Positions 5,043-14,196 of a DNA stretch of 20,337 nucleotides are shown here, piece after piece. Each line of letters opens with the position of its first letter. Within the stretch, counting starts at the first letter, position 1. The DNA comes from a virus. Made by a program: the position numbers and the translations under genes. The DNA lies in the IMG/VR virus record IMGVR_UViG_3300035670_001477, positions 1-20,337 of that record; one strand, written 5' to 3'. The notes beneath the pieces are model-generated. The model made no database searches, was not told the DNA's origin, and worked only from the letters and a program-made list of their open reading frames with translations.

Positions 5043-8000
5043 TTAAATGTTCACGGCGTAGCGGAGACGCGAGACCGCGGCAGCATAGCCGACGTTTTCG
5101 CGCAGGATGCGGACGCGCGCCTGCATCTTCGAGGCGACGCGATATTGGTCGACATGCGGAGCCCACGACGACCAGGCGCCGTTCGCGTAGTAGCGGCTTT
5201 CGAGCTCGACGAGCGTATGCGAGCCCGGCTCGCCGACGTTGCCGTGCACAAGAAACGAGGACGGCAGATCGTCGATCGGTTGCGCCAGGTCGTCGACCGT
5301 GGTCTGCCAGTCGATGCCCGGAAACAACGAGCTCGACGGTCTGCCGTCCAGGTTGCGCCAGAGCGCCTCGCCGCTGCCTATCGCGAACGCCAAAGCGTCG
5401 ACGGTTAGGAGCTCGATTTCCTTCGCCTCGCAGGAGACCTGCCAATAGGCGGAGGCCTGGAATCCGAGCAGGACCTCCGGGCCGGTGTAGGTGCCGTCGA
5501 GCGTGCCCGACGTTAAAGCGATCTCGCCGCCAGAGTATGCGGTGCCGGCGTGCGTGCCTGCCGGCGTCGTCACCAGGTCGTCGAGCGCGTAGATCTGCGC
5601 GGTGCCATACGGACGCCAGGCCGGCGCCGTGATCGTCTCGATCTGCCCGTAAAGCCCGGCCGTCGTATGCGCTGCGAGCAGCAGCGAGCCGCCGAACGGC
5701 GCATGCTCGAGGCGCGCGGACGGTTGCCGTCCAGAGTAGACCGTGCGACCAGCGGCCCAGCATGCTCCGACGCGCAGCTCGTAGCCCTCGACGTCGCGCA
5801 TCGCGAGCTCGTCCCAGGTCACGGCGACGTGATCGCCGGCGTCGGTTGCGGTCGCGTTGCTACAGGCCGGATGCCAGGCGGGCGCGAACTCCTCGACGCT
5901 AAAGCTAAAGATCGCGCCCGATTCCGGCGCTCGGTAGCTGCCGTTTGCTTGCTGCAGCACGGCGGCGATTTGGTAGCGATTGCCAGGCGCGGCGGTCTTC
6001 CATTCGACCGAGTTGGCGCTTGTGTCTGCGAGCGTTTCCCACGTTCCGCGGTCCGCGTTGCGCAGGTAGATCCGCACGTTTGCAGCGGATTTCGCCGGCG
6101 GTTTCGACCAGGCCACTAGGTAGCTGCCGTCGCGTTGCGCGATAACCTGCAGATCCGAAACCTCTGGTCCGTCTTCCTGCGCCGGCTGCCGCAGAAGGCC
6201 CGCCGGCGCGGTCTCGGTGCCGTCGACGCCCTCGGCCGCGTATTGCGCCGGCGTGACCGGGTCGTGGATTGCCGGGACCCACTGAATGCATTTGACCTCG
6301 CGCTTTAAGTCGGCCTGCAGCGTGATCGAAACGACCTCGTAGGTCTCGACGAGTTTGTCGGTTAGGCCGACAACGGCCGCCGCGCCGCGCGTGATCGTGA
6401 CCGGCGCGCCCGAGACCGTGAGGCGCGAGACGCCGCCGCTGGTAACGATTCCCGTGATCGCGCGCGTCTGCGCGACGCCGTTGGAATCGCGCACGACGAC
6501 CTGCGTCGCGCCGACGATGACATGGTCGACCTCGATCTGATTGGTCGCGACCGCGCTCTTGTAGACGGTGACGGCGGACGGCACGTCTGCGCCGAACGGC
6601 CGCAAGGTCTCGTGCTCGAAAAGGATCAGGTCGCCGATCTCTGCTGCCAGCGCCCAAGGCCCGGTTCGGAACGTCAGCTCGCGACGCACCAAACGCTGCA
6701 CGCGGTGCCGGAAGATACCCTCGCGGAAGATCTGCGACGGCCTGGTTACGCCGTAGGCCTGGATCGTTTCGGGCCGGTAGTCCTCCGGCTGCAGGTTCGC
6801 CGGGTCATTTAGCGCGCTCTCGAAGTCCTCGACGGGGAAGACGTCCTGCGAGTAGAGCTGCGTCTCGTTGAGATACTGGAACAGGAAAGCCGTCGGCCGA
6901 TTAGCCTTCGGAAGCCAGGTCACCTGGACGTTTTCGACCTGCGAGCTCGAGAGGAGCTGCACGGCGGCCTTGGCGGGAACGGAGACGCCGGCGTCGCTAT
7001 GTGCGTCGCGGTATTGATACGAGACCGAGATCTTGCCGTTGCGATAGACCGGAGCCGCGCGGCCGGCTGCGCAGATTGCGAGGACCCATTCCCAAGCCGG
7101 CCGCGGCGCGTCGCCGACCAGGTCGCAGCAAAACGCAGGCTCGCCCCACGGCGACGCCGGCGACGGATCCGAGTCGCAGAAAGCGGCCCAGCGACGAAAC
7201 GCCGGTAGGTCGATATCGGCCTCGCCGAGCCAGCGACCGAGGCCCCACGGCGCCAGTAGGAAATCGAGCAGGATCCAAGCCGGGTTGCGGCCTGGTGGGT
7301 GGTCCATGAAATCGAACGGTGCCGCCGGCACGTCCCAAGTCGGCGAGCTCCAGCCGTTGGTTGCGTCCCAGACGCGGACCTTGGCGCCATCGACGCGCAC
7401 GCTGAACTCGGGCAGGCCGCCAGAAAAGCGCGCGCCGGCGCCGATTTCAAAACCAAGGACGGCCGTGCGTGGATACGCCAAACGGTGCGGCGTCGTAAAA
7501 GTCACGTTACGCCAGACGGCGCTCGAGGATGTGCCGACGCCGCCGGCGTTGGTGCGGCGCAGGATTCGGACCTCAATAGGCCCGGCAATTGGCGCGGCAT
7601 TCGGTGCAGCAAGTAGGCCCGTCCACGAATCCAAAAGGACCCGTTGGCTACTCGCGGAAACGACGCGAGTCGTCGACGTTTGCGTCGGGTTTTGCGAATC
7701 GTAAAAAGCGCGCCAAGGTTGGGTGCCGACCGGACGCCACGCAAACTCAAACGAGACGGAGTAGGTTTGCTGCGTGCCGGTCGGGCTGACCGAATACAGG
7801 CCGCCAGTGAATGACAACACAAAACCGACGGAGACCAGATCGTCTGTCGATGCGTAGGTGTAGACGAATTGGTCGTCGATGTTGTTGAGCTGCGCTTGCG
7901 GTCCGAACGTCGTGCTAGTGCCTGGGAAGACGTCCGACGGCATCGGCGTTTGGTCAAATGAGCCGGGACGAATCCACAAGCGAACGCCCGGCACTTCGAC

Positions 8001-9053
8001 AATGCGCTGCCCACTAGAAACGATTGCAGGATTGGTCGCTTGTGTTCCGCCGACAAAAAAGGTCGGCGGCGTTCCTACATTTGGGTCGCCTGGATCGTAA
8101 CCGCTGAAGCTGGCCTCCTGCCCGATAATGTCGCTGCTAATGGGCAAACGACCAGAAACCAACACAACAACAGGCCGGCGAACGTCGCCTGCCGCAAACT
8201 CGTTGATCCGATACGTGCCGGCTTCTCGGTATCCAATGCCGAGCCCAGCAAACTCCCACGCCCGCAACAATTCGTTGACGATCGGCAAACGCAAAGCGAG
8301 TCCCGTCATCGGGTCGACCGTCCACGGGTTAACCAGCAGCTCGTAAACGAAAACCGTGTTGGTCGGGTTTGTGACGAGATTCCCGTCGATTCTTATATGG
8401 TCGGGGACGTTGGCGTAGCTGTTGGGGTAACTAGACCCTGGCGGAAGGATAGCGCCTAAGCCGTTGAGCTCGTTTGCTTCGACGTCGCCGACGCGAGCGA
8501 TCGGTCCCTCGCACAATGCGAGCATGACGCGAAGACGATCGTCGGAGCCGTTTTGCAGTTGCGTCGCATAGATATCGGTATAGACGACCTGGCCTCCGAC
8601 AGCATGCCGACCGTAGACCCAAGGGACGGGGAATCCTTGCCCGTAGTTGGTCTGGATGCCGTCCCATGCGTAGGTCGCGCTTTGCTCGTCTCCGCGCTCC
8701 TGCCCGATGCCCTGCGGCTTAGGCCGCGGCGAGACGAGGTAGATAATGTAAGAGACCGCAGCCGATACTGCGGCAATTACAAGCGCCTCGATGATGATCG
8801 GGCCGAGCGCCTCGAGGCCCGTGCTCGTGATCGGCAGCAGCATTACGTCGCAGCCGTCGCGCAGGTCGTCGTCGAGCTGCGCGTCGTCGAGCCTTTGACC
8901 GTCGACCGCGCACTCAATCGCTACGCTCTTCGGCAGATGCTGCTGGACCTGGAAAGCCAGCGCGCGCGCACTAAGGCCTTGCCGAGCCTCGACCGAGAAC
9001 GTCTCGACGCCGTCAGTCCCTAGAAGACCCTTACGGACATGCAGCCGGATCAT
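5043..9053 (-). CDS. Central tail-tip / host-specificity protein, natural gpI-gpJ fusion (1336 aa)
   Basis: This is the receptor-interacting tip of the tail. Residues 1-75 (MIRLHVRKGLLGTDGVETFS...) look like the ubiquitin-like beta-grasp of lambda gpI. Residues 83-107 are strongly hydrophobic, as in gpI. From about residue 120 the protein is gpJ-like: YGQGFPVPWVYGRHAVGG, then a large central region with the phage-tail_3 pattern (NVQVTWLPKANRP, QAYGVTRPSQIFREG, LAAEIGDLILFEHE). Fibronectin type III-like repeats follow (VSDLQVIAQRDGSYLVAWSK, later HVAVTWDELAMRDVEGYEL), and the C-terminus is probably variable. Lambda gpJ is 1132 aa with gpI separate. The ATG at 9053 has a GAGG about nine bases upstream and lies 23 bases inside the gpK-like gene; the ORF extension to 9275 is a shadow. 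The stop TAA is at 5045-5043. Confidence 0.88.
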   Translation of the reverse strand: MIRLHVRKGLLGTDGVETFSVEARQGLSARALAFQVQQHLPKSVAIECAVDGQRLDDAQLDDDLRDGCDVMLLPITSTGLEALGPIIIEALVIAAVSAAVSYIIYLVSPRPKPQGIGQERGDEQSATYAWDGIQTNYGQGFPVPWVYGRHAVGGQVVYTDIYATQLQNGSDDRLRVMLALCEGPIARVGDVEANELNGLGAILPPGSSYPNSYANVPDHIRIDGNLVTNPTNTVFVYELLVNPWTVDPMTGLALRLPIVNELLRAWEFAGLGIGYREAGTYRINEFAAGDVRRPVVVLVSGRLPISSDIIGQEASFSGYDPGDPNVGTPPTFFVGGTQATNPAIVSSGQRIVEVPGVRLWIRPGSFDQTPMPSDVFPGTSTTFGPQAQLNNIDDQFVYTYASTDDLVSVGFVLSFTGGLYSVSPTGTQQTYSVSFEFAWRPVGTQPWRAFYDSQNPTQTSTTRVVSASSQRVLLDSWTGLLAAPNAAPIAGPIEVRILRRTNAGGVGTSSSAVWRNVTFTTPHRLAYPRTAVLGFEIGAGARFSGGLPEFSVRVDGAKVRVWDATNGWSSPTWDVPAAPFDFMDHPPGRNPAWILLDFLLAPWGLGRWLGEADIDLPAFRRWAAFCDSDPSPASPWGEPAFCCDLVGDAPRPAWEWVLAICAAGRAAPVYRNGKISVSYQYRDAHSDAGVSVPAKAAVQLLSSSQVENVQVTWLPKANRPTAFLFQYLNETQLYSQDVFPVEDFESALNDPANLQPEDYRPETIQAYGVTRPSQIFREGIFRHRVQRLVRRELTFRTGPWALAAEIGDLILFEHETLRPFGADVPSAVTVYKSAVATNQIEVDHVIVGATQVVVRDSNGVAQTRAITGIVTSGGVSRLTVSGAPVTITRGAAAVVGLTDKLVETYEVVSITLQADLKREVKCIQWVPAIHDPVTPAQYAAEGVDGTETAPAGLLRQPAQEDGPEVSDLQVIAQRDGSYLVAWSKPPAKSAANVRIYLRNADRGTWETLADTSANSVEWKTAAPGNRYQIAAVLQQANGSYRAPESGAIFSFSVEEFAPAWHPACSNATATDAGDHVAVTWDELAMRDVEGYELRVGACWAAGRTVYSGRQPSARLEHAPFGGSLLLAAHTTAGLYGQIETITAPAWRPYGTAQIYALDDLVTTPAGTHAGTAYSGGEIALTSGTLDGTYTGPEVLLGFQASAYWQVSCEAKEIELLTVDALAFAIGSGEALWRNLDGRPSSSLFPGIDWQTTVDDLAQPIDDLPSSFLVHGNVGEPGSHTLVELESRYYANGAWSSWAPHVDQYRVASKMQARVRILRENVGYAAAVSRLRYAVNI

Positions 9054-9438
9054 GCGTCCAGACCTCGGCCGGCTTGCGGCGCCATCGGTCGGCGGGTCGC
9101 GCATACGCCGAGCCGAGATCGGCGTCGGCGGACCAGACGTAACCGCGTGCGACAATCGCGACCCATGGGTGCGTGGAATAGAACAGCAGGACGTCCCCTT
9201 CGCGCAAGCCGACGGGCTCCGCTCTGCGGAACCAGCACGGCGGAAAGCCGGACGCCGCCGCGACGTCGCCGGCAATCCATCGTCGCCGCAGGTCGGCCCA
9301 CGGATCCGGCGCGCAGATGCCCAAGCGCCGGCAAACCTCGAGCACGGTTCCGAGGCAGTCGAGCTCGACGCCGGCGCGACGAGCTCCTAGCCGATAGCGG
9401 CTCGCGAGAATGTCCTGCCATTCGTCGGCCGTCGTCAT
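9031..9438 (-). CDS. gpK-like tail protein, NlpC/P60-type fold, doubtful catalytic site
   Basis: A 135-aa protein with a Cys-containing helix ELDCLGTVLEVCRRLGI (Cys28 as the candidate nucleophile), then ICAPDPWADLRRRWIAGD, and a beta segment LREGDVLLFYSTHPWVAIVA. The order matches NlpC/P60 and DUF6950-like phage proteins encoded between gpL and gpI/gpJ. In active enzymes the strand after GDV usually carries 'HVAIV'; here it reads 'HPWVAIV', with His90 displaced by two positions, and the second conserved His near 'vlHa' is not seen (VWSAD). It may therefore be a non-enzymatic tail-tip assembly factor rather than a peptidoglycan peptidase. The ATG at 9438 overlaps the gpL-like stop; the upstream ORF extension is discarded. 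The gene overlaps the next start by 23 bases. Confidence 0.62.
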   Translation of the reverse strand: MTTADEWQDILASRYRLGARRAGVELDCLGTVLEVCRRLGICAPDPWADLRRRWIAGDVAAASGFPPCWFRRAEPVGLREGDVLLFYSTHPWVAIVARGYVWSADADLGSAYARPADRWRRKPAEVWTHDPAACP

Positions 9439-10136
9439 CGCTGGCGCGGGATGCCTGGAAAGCCCCCAAAGCGCTGCGGATGCAGGACCGGCAGGCCTCG
9501 CGTCTCGTGGTCGAGGCCTCGAGCGACGCAGCCGGTAAGAGTTTTTGGGCATGTCGTGTAGGCCGCCGCGGCGTTGATGACGTAGCCGCACTCGGCCGAG
9601 CCAAATGCCCAGCGGCAGCGGCCGGCGACGTAGCGATCCTGCGGGGATTGCCGCGCGAAAAAGTTAGCCCGCTCCAGCCGAAACGAGATCGCCTCGTCGT
9701 TGGCGTATGCGGTCGCGATCTGCATCTCCCATAGCTGGTATTCGTGGTTCGGGTATGCGATCCCCAAGCCGCCGGCCGGCACTAGATAGATCTTGCAATA
9801 GTTGCCTTCGAGGCCTGCGCCGGCGTGCATGTAGCGCATGAGGACCTTCGTGCTGTTGTCGATCGAGAGCTCGACCTGCGGCAGATCGCCCTCGCCGTTT
9901 TGCTCGATCGGCGAAAACGTGAACGAGAACGGCGACCAGACCGTCGCGCTCGGCGCCGATGCCGGCCAGGTAATCGCCGTCGGATGGTTGCAGAGTCGCA
10001 GGATGAGGCCGGGCGTCGATACGGCTCCGCTGCCTGCGGGTCGCGCGACCTCCAGCTCGACGAGCCAGATAAGAGGCTGCGTGCCGTGCGGCTTTTCGAT
10101 CTCGGTCAAAAAGGACGACGGAAGGGTGATCGGCAT
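9435..10136 (-). CDS. Minor tail protein, lambda gpL-like, with iron-sulfur cysteine set
   Basis: A 233-aa protein starting MPITLPSSFLTEIEKPHGTQ. The C-terminal domain has the BR0599/gpL-like signature PQDRYVAGRCRWAFGSAECG and the usual ending RFGGFPGIP. Cysteines 174, 183, 196 and 203 match the four [4Fe-4S] ligands of lambda gpL (173, 182, 205, 212): the first pair is 9 apart and the last pair 7 apart in both, while the middle distance is 13 here and 23 in lambda. gpL is part of the tail-tip complex and helps join gpJ to the tube. An in-frame extension to 10448 exists, but the ATG at 10136 overlaps the previous TGA and begins the conserved protein, so it is chosen. The stop overlaps the next ATG. 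Confidence 0.88.
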   Translation of the reverse strand: MPITLPSSFLTEIEKPHGTQPLIWLVELEVARPAGSGAVSTPGLILRLCNHPTAITWPASAPSATVWSPFSFTFSPIEQNGEGDLPQVELSIDNSTKVLMRYMHAGAGLEGNYCKIYLVPAGGLGIAYPNHEYQLWEMQIATAYANDEAISFRLERANFFARQSPQDRYVAGRCRWAFGSAECGYVINAAAAYTTCPKTLTGCVARGLDHETRGLPVLHPQRFGGFPGIPRQR

Positions 10137-11959
10137 CAGTCGGTCCAGATGAGCTCGGCGACGCGGACGCCGATTGCGTAGACGTGCCCGCTGACCTGCT
10201 CGACGTTTGGCGCGTCGAGCTGGACGACGGCGATATCGGCGCCCTCGCGATGCGGACGGAAACGGAAAGCCGGGTTTGCCGTCAGGAAGGCGGCCAGGGT
10301 CGTCGCATTCGCCCCCGAGAGCGCGGACCATTGCAGCGAGAACTGCCGGCGGACGGTCGCGAAAAGCGGCCAGGTGCGGACGTAGCCGGTGCTGCCGGCG
10401 ATCGCCTCGGTCGCGACGGTTGCGTCCTCGCTTTGCTCGGCGTCGCACGCAATCGGAAGCGGCAGCAGCGTCGCAGGGTTCGCGCTTTCGCGGCCTGGCG
10501 TCAAGGTTAGATACGACGGGACCGCCGGCAGCGTCGGGTCGGGGTCGACGCCGGCGACGAGGTTTAGCTGCAGGATCTGCACGTCGCGGACCGCGATGCT
10601 TTCCTGATCGGCCAAGACGCCGCCGGTCCAGCGCGTGCGGTATTGGATCGCCTGCGTCGTGCCGGCGAGACCGATGCGCGACATGGTCGACAGCAGCACG
10701 CCCTCGCCGGCGGTCAGATCCGAGCGCGCGTGCACGTTGGTCGTCGAGATCGGCGTGCCGGTGTTGCTGTAGATCTCAAGGCAGTAGTCCTGCGTCCCGC
10801 GCGTCTGGACGATGCCGCGCGCCATGACGATCGGCAAAGTCGGGCTGCCCGTCGCCGATCGCTCGAGCGCCAAGTATGCGGCGCCCTCGGCCGGCGTGGT
10901 CTGGAAACGGTTACCGGTGACGGCCGGCCAGCTCGTCTCGGTGCGCGCAAGCACGTCGTCGAGCAGGTCAAGACGTAGCGCGATGCTGCGCTCGACCACG
11001 ACCTGCGCGAGAGCCTGCCCGGTGCCGACGTAAGGCGCAGGCTGCACGGCGCGGAAGGTCGGGAACCAAGTCCCGCTTGCGGGGTTTTGCTGATACCACC
11101 AGGCCGTCTGGCGCATGATCGGACGGATCCGAATGTTGCCGAGATTGCTCGGGAAATTGCGGGCAAGACCGAGGCGCGGCTGCGTCGCGTCCGGTCCGGT
11201 GCCGACCTTGTAGTCGTAGGTCGTCGTCGACGGCAGATACTGCCCGGCCGAGAAGCGCGGAGCCGTCGGGATCGTCGTCGTGCCGTTTCCAAGCGCTGGT
11301 TGATAGCGCCAATGCAGGAAATGCAGCCACTTCTGCGAGGCCGTGCCGGCCTGCGTTGGGAACGTGCAAACGAAAGGCGTCGACGTCAGTCCTGGGAGAC
11401 CGCCGGAGAGCGGTGCCTCGGTGCCAGGCGTCGGGCTCTGGACGACGATATCGCCGGCGGGGATTGCCGTGCGATCGAGCCAGAGCCATTGGACGTCTGA
11501 GACCTGGTAGCTGTACTGCTGCCCGGCATCGGTATCGCGGTTGCGGTCGATGCGCGCGTAGAGGCAGATCTGCAGCGAGCTCGAGATCGACAGGGTCGCG
11601 CCCCATTCGTTCGCGGCATCGGTCACGAGCATGAGCTCGAAGGGGATCGAAGTCTGCGGCCCGACCGCGGGCTCGAGCATGATCTGCACCAGATCTTGGC
11701 TAGCTACGAGGCCGGCCGTCGTGCCGAGGCAGATCTCGGCCATGCCGCGAGTCCAGGCCGGCGTCGCCGTTGCGTTGCGGATGTTGTGCAGCATCCCGCG
11801 CACGAAGATCGCATAGGAGCGCGCGCCGGTCGGCATTGTGCTCGCTGGCAGGGTTGCGATGCGCTGGAAGTTAGCGGCGGTGCGACCTGGATCGGGCGCC
11901 AGCGCGGTTACGGTCGCCGTCGATCCTTCGACGTAGACGTCGCCGTAGCGGGTCGGCAT
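10136..11959 (-). CDS. Tail-tip / distal tail minor protein (607 aa)
   Basis: It occupies the place of lambda gpM between tape measure and gpL but is far larger. It is beta-rich, without transmembrane segments. Two regions look like related beta-sandwich units: one ending SYQVSDVQWLWLDR (about residues 149-162) and one ending SIAVRDVQILQLNL (about 462-475), each preceded by a domain-sized beta region. The last 75 residues form a small module (RQFSLQW, AFRFRPHREG, VRVAELIWTD) resembling both DUF2460-like tail proteins and the 115-aa protein encoded at 16464-16811. The likely role is the hub or distal tail ring that starts tube assembly, possibly with carbohydrate-binding-like folds. The ATG at 11959 overlaps the tape measure stop; the TGA at 10138-10136 overlaps the next start. 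Specific family unassigned. Confidence 0.6.
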   Translation of the reverse strand: MPTRYGDVYVEGSTATVTALAPDPGRTAANFQRIATLPASTMPTGARSYAIFVRGMLHNIRNATATPAWTRGMAEICLGTTAGLVASQDLVQIMLEPAVGPQTSIPFELMLVTDAANEWGATLSISSSLQICLYARIDRNRDTDAGQQYSYQVSDVQWLWLDRTAIPAGDIVVQSPTPGTEAPLSGGLPGLTSTPFVCTFPTQAGTASQKWLHFLHWRYQPALGNGTTTIPTAPRFSAGQYLPSTTTYDYKVGTGPDATQPRLGLARNFPSNLGNIRIRPIMRQTAWWYQQNPASGTWFPTFRAVQPAPYVGTGQALAQVVVERSIALRLDLLDDVLARTETSWPAVTGNRFQTTPAEGAAYLALERSATGSPTLPIVMARGIVQTRGTQDYCLEIYSNTGTPISTTNVHARSDLTAGEGVLLSTMSRIGLAGTTQAIQYRTRWTGGVLADQESIAVRDVQILQLNLVAGVDPDPTLPAVPSYLTLTPGRESANPATLLPLPIACDAEQSEDATVATEAIAGSTGYVRTWPLFATVRRQFSLQWSALSGANATTLAAFLTANPAFRFRPHREGADIAVVQLDAPNVEQVSGHVYAIGVRVAELIWTD

Positions 11960-14184
11960 CAGCTCGCCGCCCTTTGGATCGCGCTTCGGAAGCTTGAGCG
12001 CGTTTCCATGGTGTTGGTGATGATCCCGCGCAGCGTGCTCTGCTGCTCAAGCAGCGCCCGCTGCACATCTCGCGAGTCCATCGCTTGGATATTAATCGAG
12101 ACCTGCGTGCCCGTTTGCGCGCCGCCGCCCACGAAGGAGACCGGGATGCTGCGGTTATCCGGCAGAGGCACGAAGGCCTCGGCGGTATTGCCCTCGCCGA
12201 AAAGCGCCATGGTCGGCCGGCGAGCGATGCCGCCTCGCGCAAACGCGCGGACCGGCGCCGTGCTTGTCAAGTTGCCCGGCAGAATGCCGCCGGATTCCAT
12301 CGCCGGACCGCCGAACAGCGACGAGACGATCTTCGTCGCGAGCAGTTTCGCGGCGATGCGCGCGATCTCCTGCAGGACTACAATTGCGAAGTCGCGGAAG
12401 GCCTGCGCGGCACTCTTGGTGCCGGTGATGATATCCGTAAAGGCGTCCGTTAGGCCGTCGCCGATGCTGTTGACGAGCTGCGCGCCGGCTTCGCGGCCGG
12501 CTGCGGTTAGGTCCGTGAGCTGCCGCACGGATTCGCGCGCGCCCTCTTGGAATCCGCCCCAGAAGTCGCCGCCGGTCACAAGCTGCTTTAGCCGTTCCTG
12601 CCGCGTGTTGAGTAGCGCCAGGACCTCGGCGTATTCCTCGGCCGAGATCTTGCCCTCGTTAAAGATCTCCTCGAGCTGCAGCTTGTCGGACTCAACGGCC
12701 AAGACGCGGATCGCTTGCTCGTTTTCGCGAAGCGCGGCGATCTGCTGCTGCACGGCTAGCGTCTCTTTCTGCGTCGCCAGCGCGTCGGAGCGAGAGACCG
12801 TCGGCGCCTGCTGCCCTCGCGTCGAACGGAAGACCGAGGAGATCTGCGAGCCGACCTGGCGCGCGTAATCGGAGAGCGATGCCAGCGACGGCAGACCGAG
12901 CGCCGGCACGCCGTTGGTCTTCGGGTCGTTTGCCGGCGCGGCGGCCTGTTGCTGGACGACCTGCTGCGTCGCTGCGGCTTCGCGCCGGATTGCATCGGCC
13001 GCCGCGTCGCTTTGCTCGGCGATCTCTCGCTTCAGGTCTCGCAGGCGCTGCGCCACGCTGCCCGTTTGCTCGAGTTGCCGTTTGGCCTGCTCTTGCAGCA
13101 GGATGGTCTGCTGCGTCTCGGCGAGCTCGTCGCGAATGTCCTGGACGTTGCGGCCTCCGCGCAGGCCGGCGCCCGTTGGACCCAGCACGGTGTTAAGGCG
13201 CGTGCGCTTTTCGTAGAGACGTCCGAGGAGTTGGTCGATCTCGACAATCCGGCGCTTGTCTTCGTCCGAGATCAGGTTAACGCCGGGGATCTCGTCGATG
13301 AGGTCGATCAGGCCGATAATCGCGTCGACCGCCGCCGAGACGGCCGTCACTACCAGTGTGCCGATGGCCTTTGCGAAGTCCGCGACCGCTTGTCGATTGT
13401 TGGCAATCAGCCGCGCAAGACGGTCAAGATAGCCTGCGACCTCTGGCCCAAATGCCTGCAGCAACGACCGGCCGACCGAGTCGGTCGCAATACTGAGCTT
13501 GTCGAGCGCGTCGCCGACGGCGGCCGCTGCGACGGCTTGTTCTTGTGTCAGTGTTGCGCCGATATCGCGCACGTCGGCGATGTTCTGCTGGAATTGTGCG
13601 ACGCCCTGCCCAATTGCCGGCAGGAGCTCCAAGAATTGCTTAGGGACGACCTTGCCCAGCGCGACGGCTTTGTCTTGCTCGGTGTTGTATTGCTCGAGGC
13701 CGGCCGACATTTGCTCGAACAGCGCCGAAGGCGCCAGATTGCGGAGCTCGTCGAGGGTGATCCCAAGATCCTCGAAGCCGGCGACGACCTGCCGATTGCC
13801 GTCCAGCGCTTGGCGCTGCGCTTTGGCGAGCGCGAGCACGGTGCCCTCGAAGGCGTCGCCGTTGATGCCCGAGAGCTTAAACGCGGCCTGCAGCTCGGAG
13901 AGATTCTCGACCAAGTCGCCGGTTGCGGTTGCGAGATCCTGCAGGTCGCCAGCCTGCTCGGCAGTCTCTCGTGCGAACTGCGCGAACTTGATCGCGCCGA
14001 ACGCGAGGCCGACGCCGGCGAGCGCGGTCTTCACGTTGAAGAGCGCGCCCTTCAGGTTTTGGAAGGATCGCACGGACACCAGCGCGAAACGGCCGATGCT
14101 GCGCTCGAGCGCGTTTAGGTCGCCTTTGATGTAGTTGCGGAGCCGAGCCTCAATCGAGAGCGTGCGTTTTTCAGATCGTGCCAT
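11959..14184 (-). CDS. Tape measure protein
   Basis: At 741 aa this is the second longest protein here. It has long Ala/Gln/Leu-rich helices with coiled-coil character, a hydrophobic stretch near residues 52-68, a second near 271-298 (TLVVTAVSAAVDAIIGLIDL) and a Gln/Ala-rich linker near 400-420. The C-terminal part has the common tape measure ending: AFRDFAIVVLQEIARIAAKL, then GGIARRPTMALFGEGNTAEA followed by FVPLP. The protein sets tail length and may enter the cell envelope during DNA ejection. Start ATG 14184 has AAGGAG at 14198-14193 with an 8-base spacer; that site overlaps the TAA of the upstream extension. The stop overlaps the next start (ATGA, 11959). Identity is secure from size, composition, ending and position. 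Confidence 0.92.
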   Translation of the reverse strand: MARSEKRTLSIEARLRNYIKGDLNALERSIGRFALVSVRSFQNLKGALFNVKTALAGVGLAFGAIKFAQFARETAEQAGDLQDLATATGDLVENLSELQAAFKLSGINGDAFEGTVLALAKAQRQALDGNRQVVAGFEDLGITLDELRNLAPSALFEQMSAGLEQYNTEQDKAVALGKVVPKQFLELLPAIGQGVAQFQQNIADVRDIGATLTQEQAVAAAAVGDALDKLSIATDSVGRSLLQAFGPEVAGYLDRLARLIANNRQAVADFAKAIGTLVVTAVSAAVDAIIGLIDLIDEIPGVNLISDEDKRRIVEIDQLLGRLYEKRTRLNTVLGPTGAGLRGGRNVQDIRDELAETQQTILLQEQAKRQLEQTGSVAQRLRDLKREIAEQSDAAADAIRREAAATQQVVQQQAAAPANDPKTNGVPALGLPSLASLSDYARQVGSQISSVFRSTRGQQAPTVSRSDALATQKETLAVQQQIAALRENEQAIRVLAVESDKLQLEEIFNEGKISAEEYAEVLALLNTRQERLKQLVTGGDFWGGFQEGARESVRQLTDLTAAGREAGAQLVNSIGDGLTDAFTDIITGTKSAAQAFRDFAIVVLQEIARIAAKLLATKIVSSLFGGPAMESGGILPGNLTSTAPVRAFARGGIARRPTMALFGEGNTAEAFVPLPDNRSIPVSFVGGGAQTGTQVSINIQAMDSRDVQRALLEQQSTLRGIITNTMETRSSFRSAIQRAAS

Positions 14185-14196
14185 GGTCTGCGCTCC

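Noticed and set aside
11696-12868. Plus-strand ORF (about 390 aa) rich in Ser/Arg/Cys
   Set aside because: Shadow of the tail-tip and tape measure genes; composition is low-complexity and there is no recognisable domain.
12949-14118. Long plus-strand ORF (about 389 aa) opposite the tape measure gene
   Set aside because: It is antisense to a secure tape measure gene, rich in Arg/Ala/Leu/Asp as expected from reading GC-rich codons backwards, and shows no family pattern or ribosome site.
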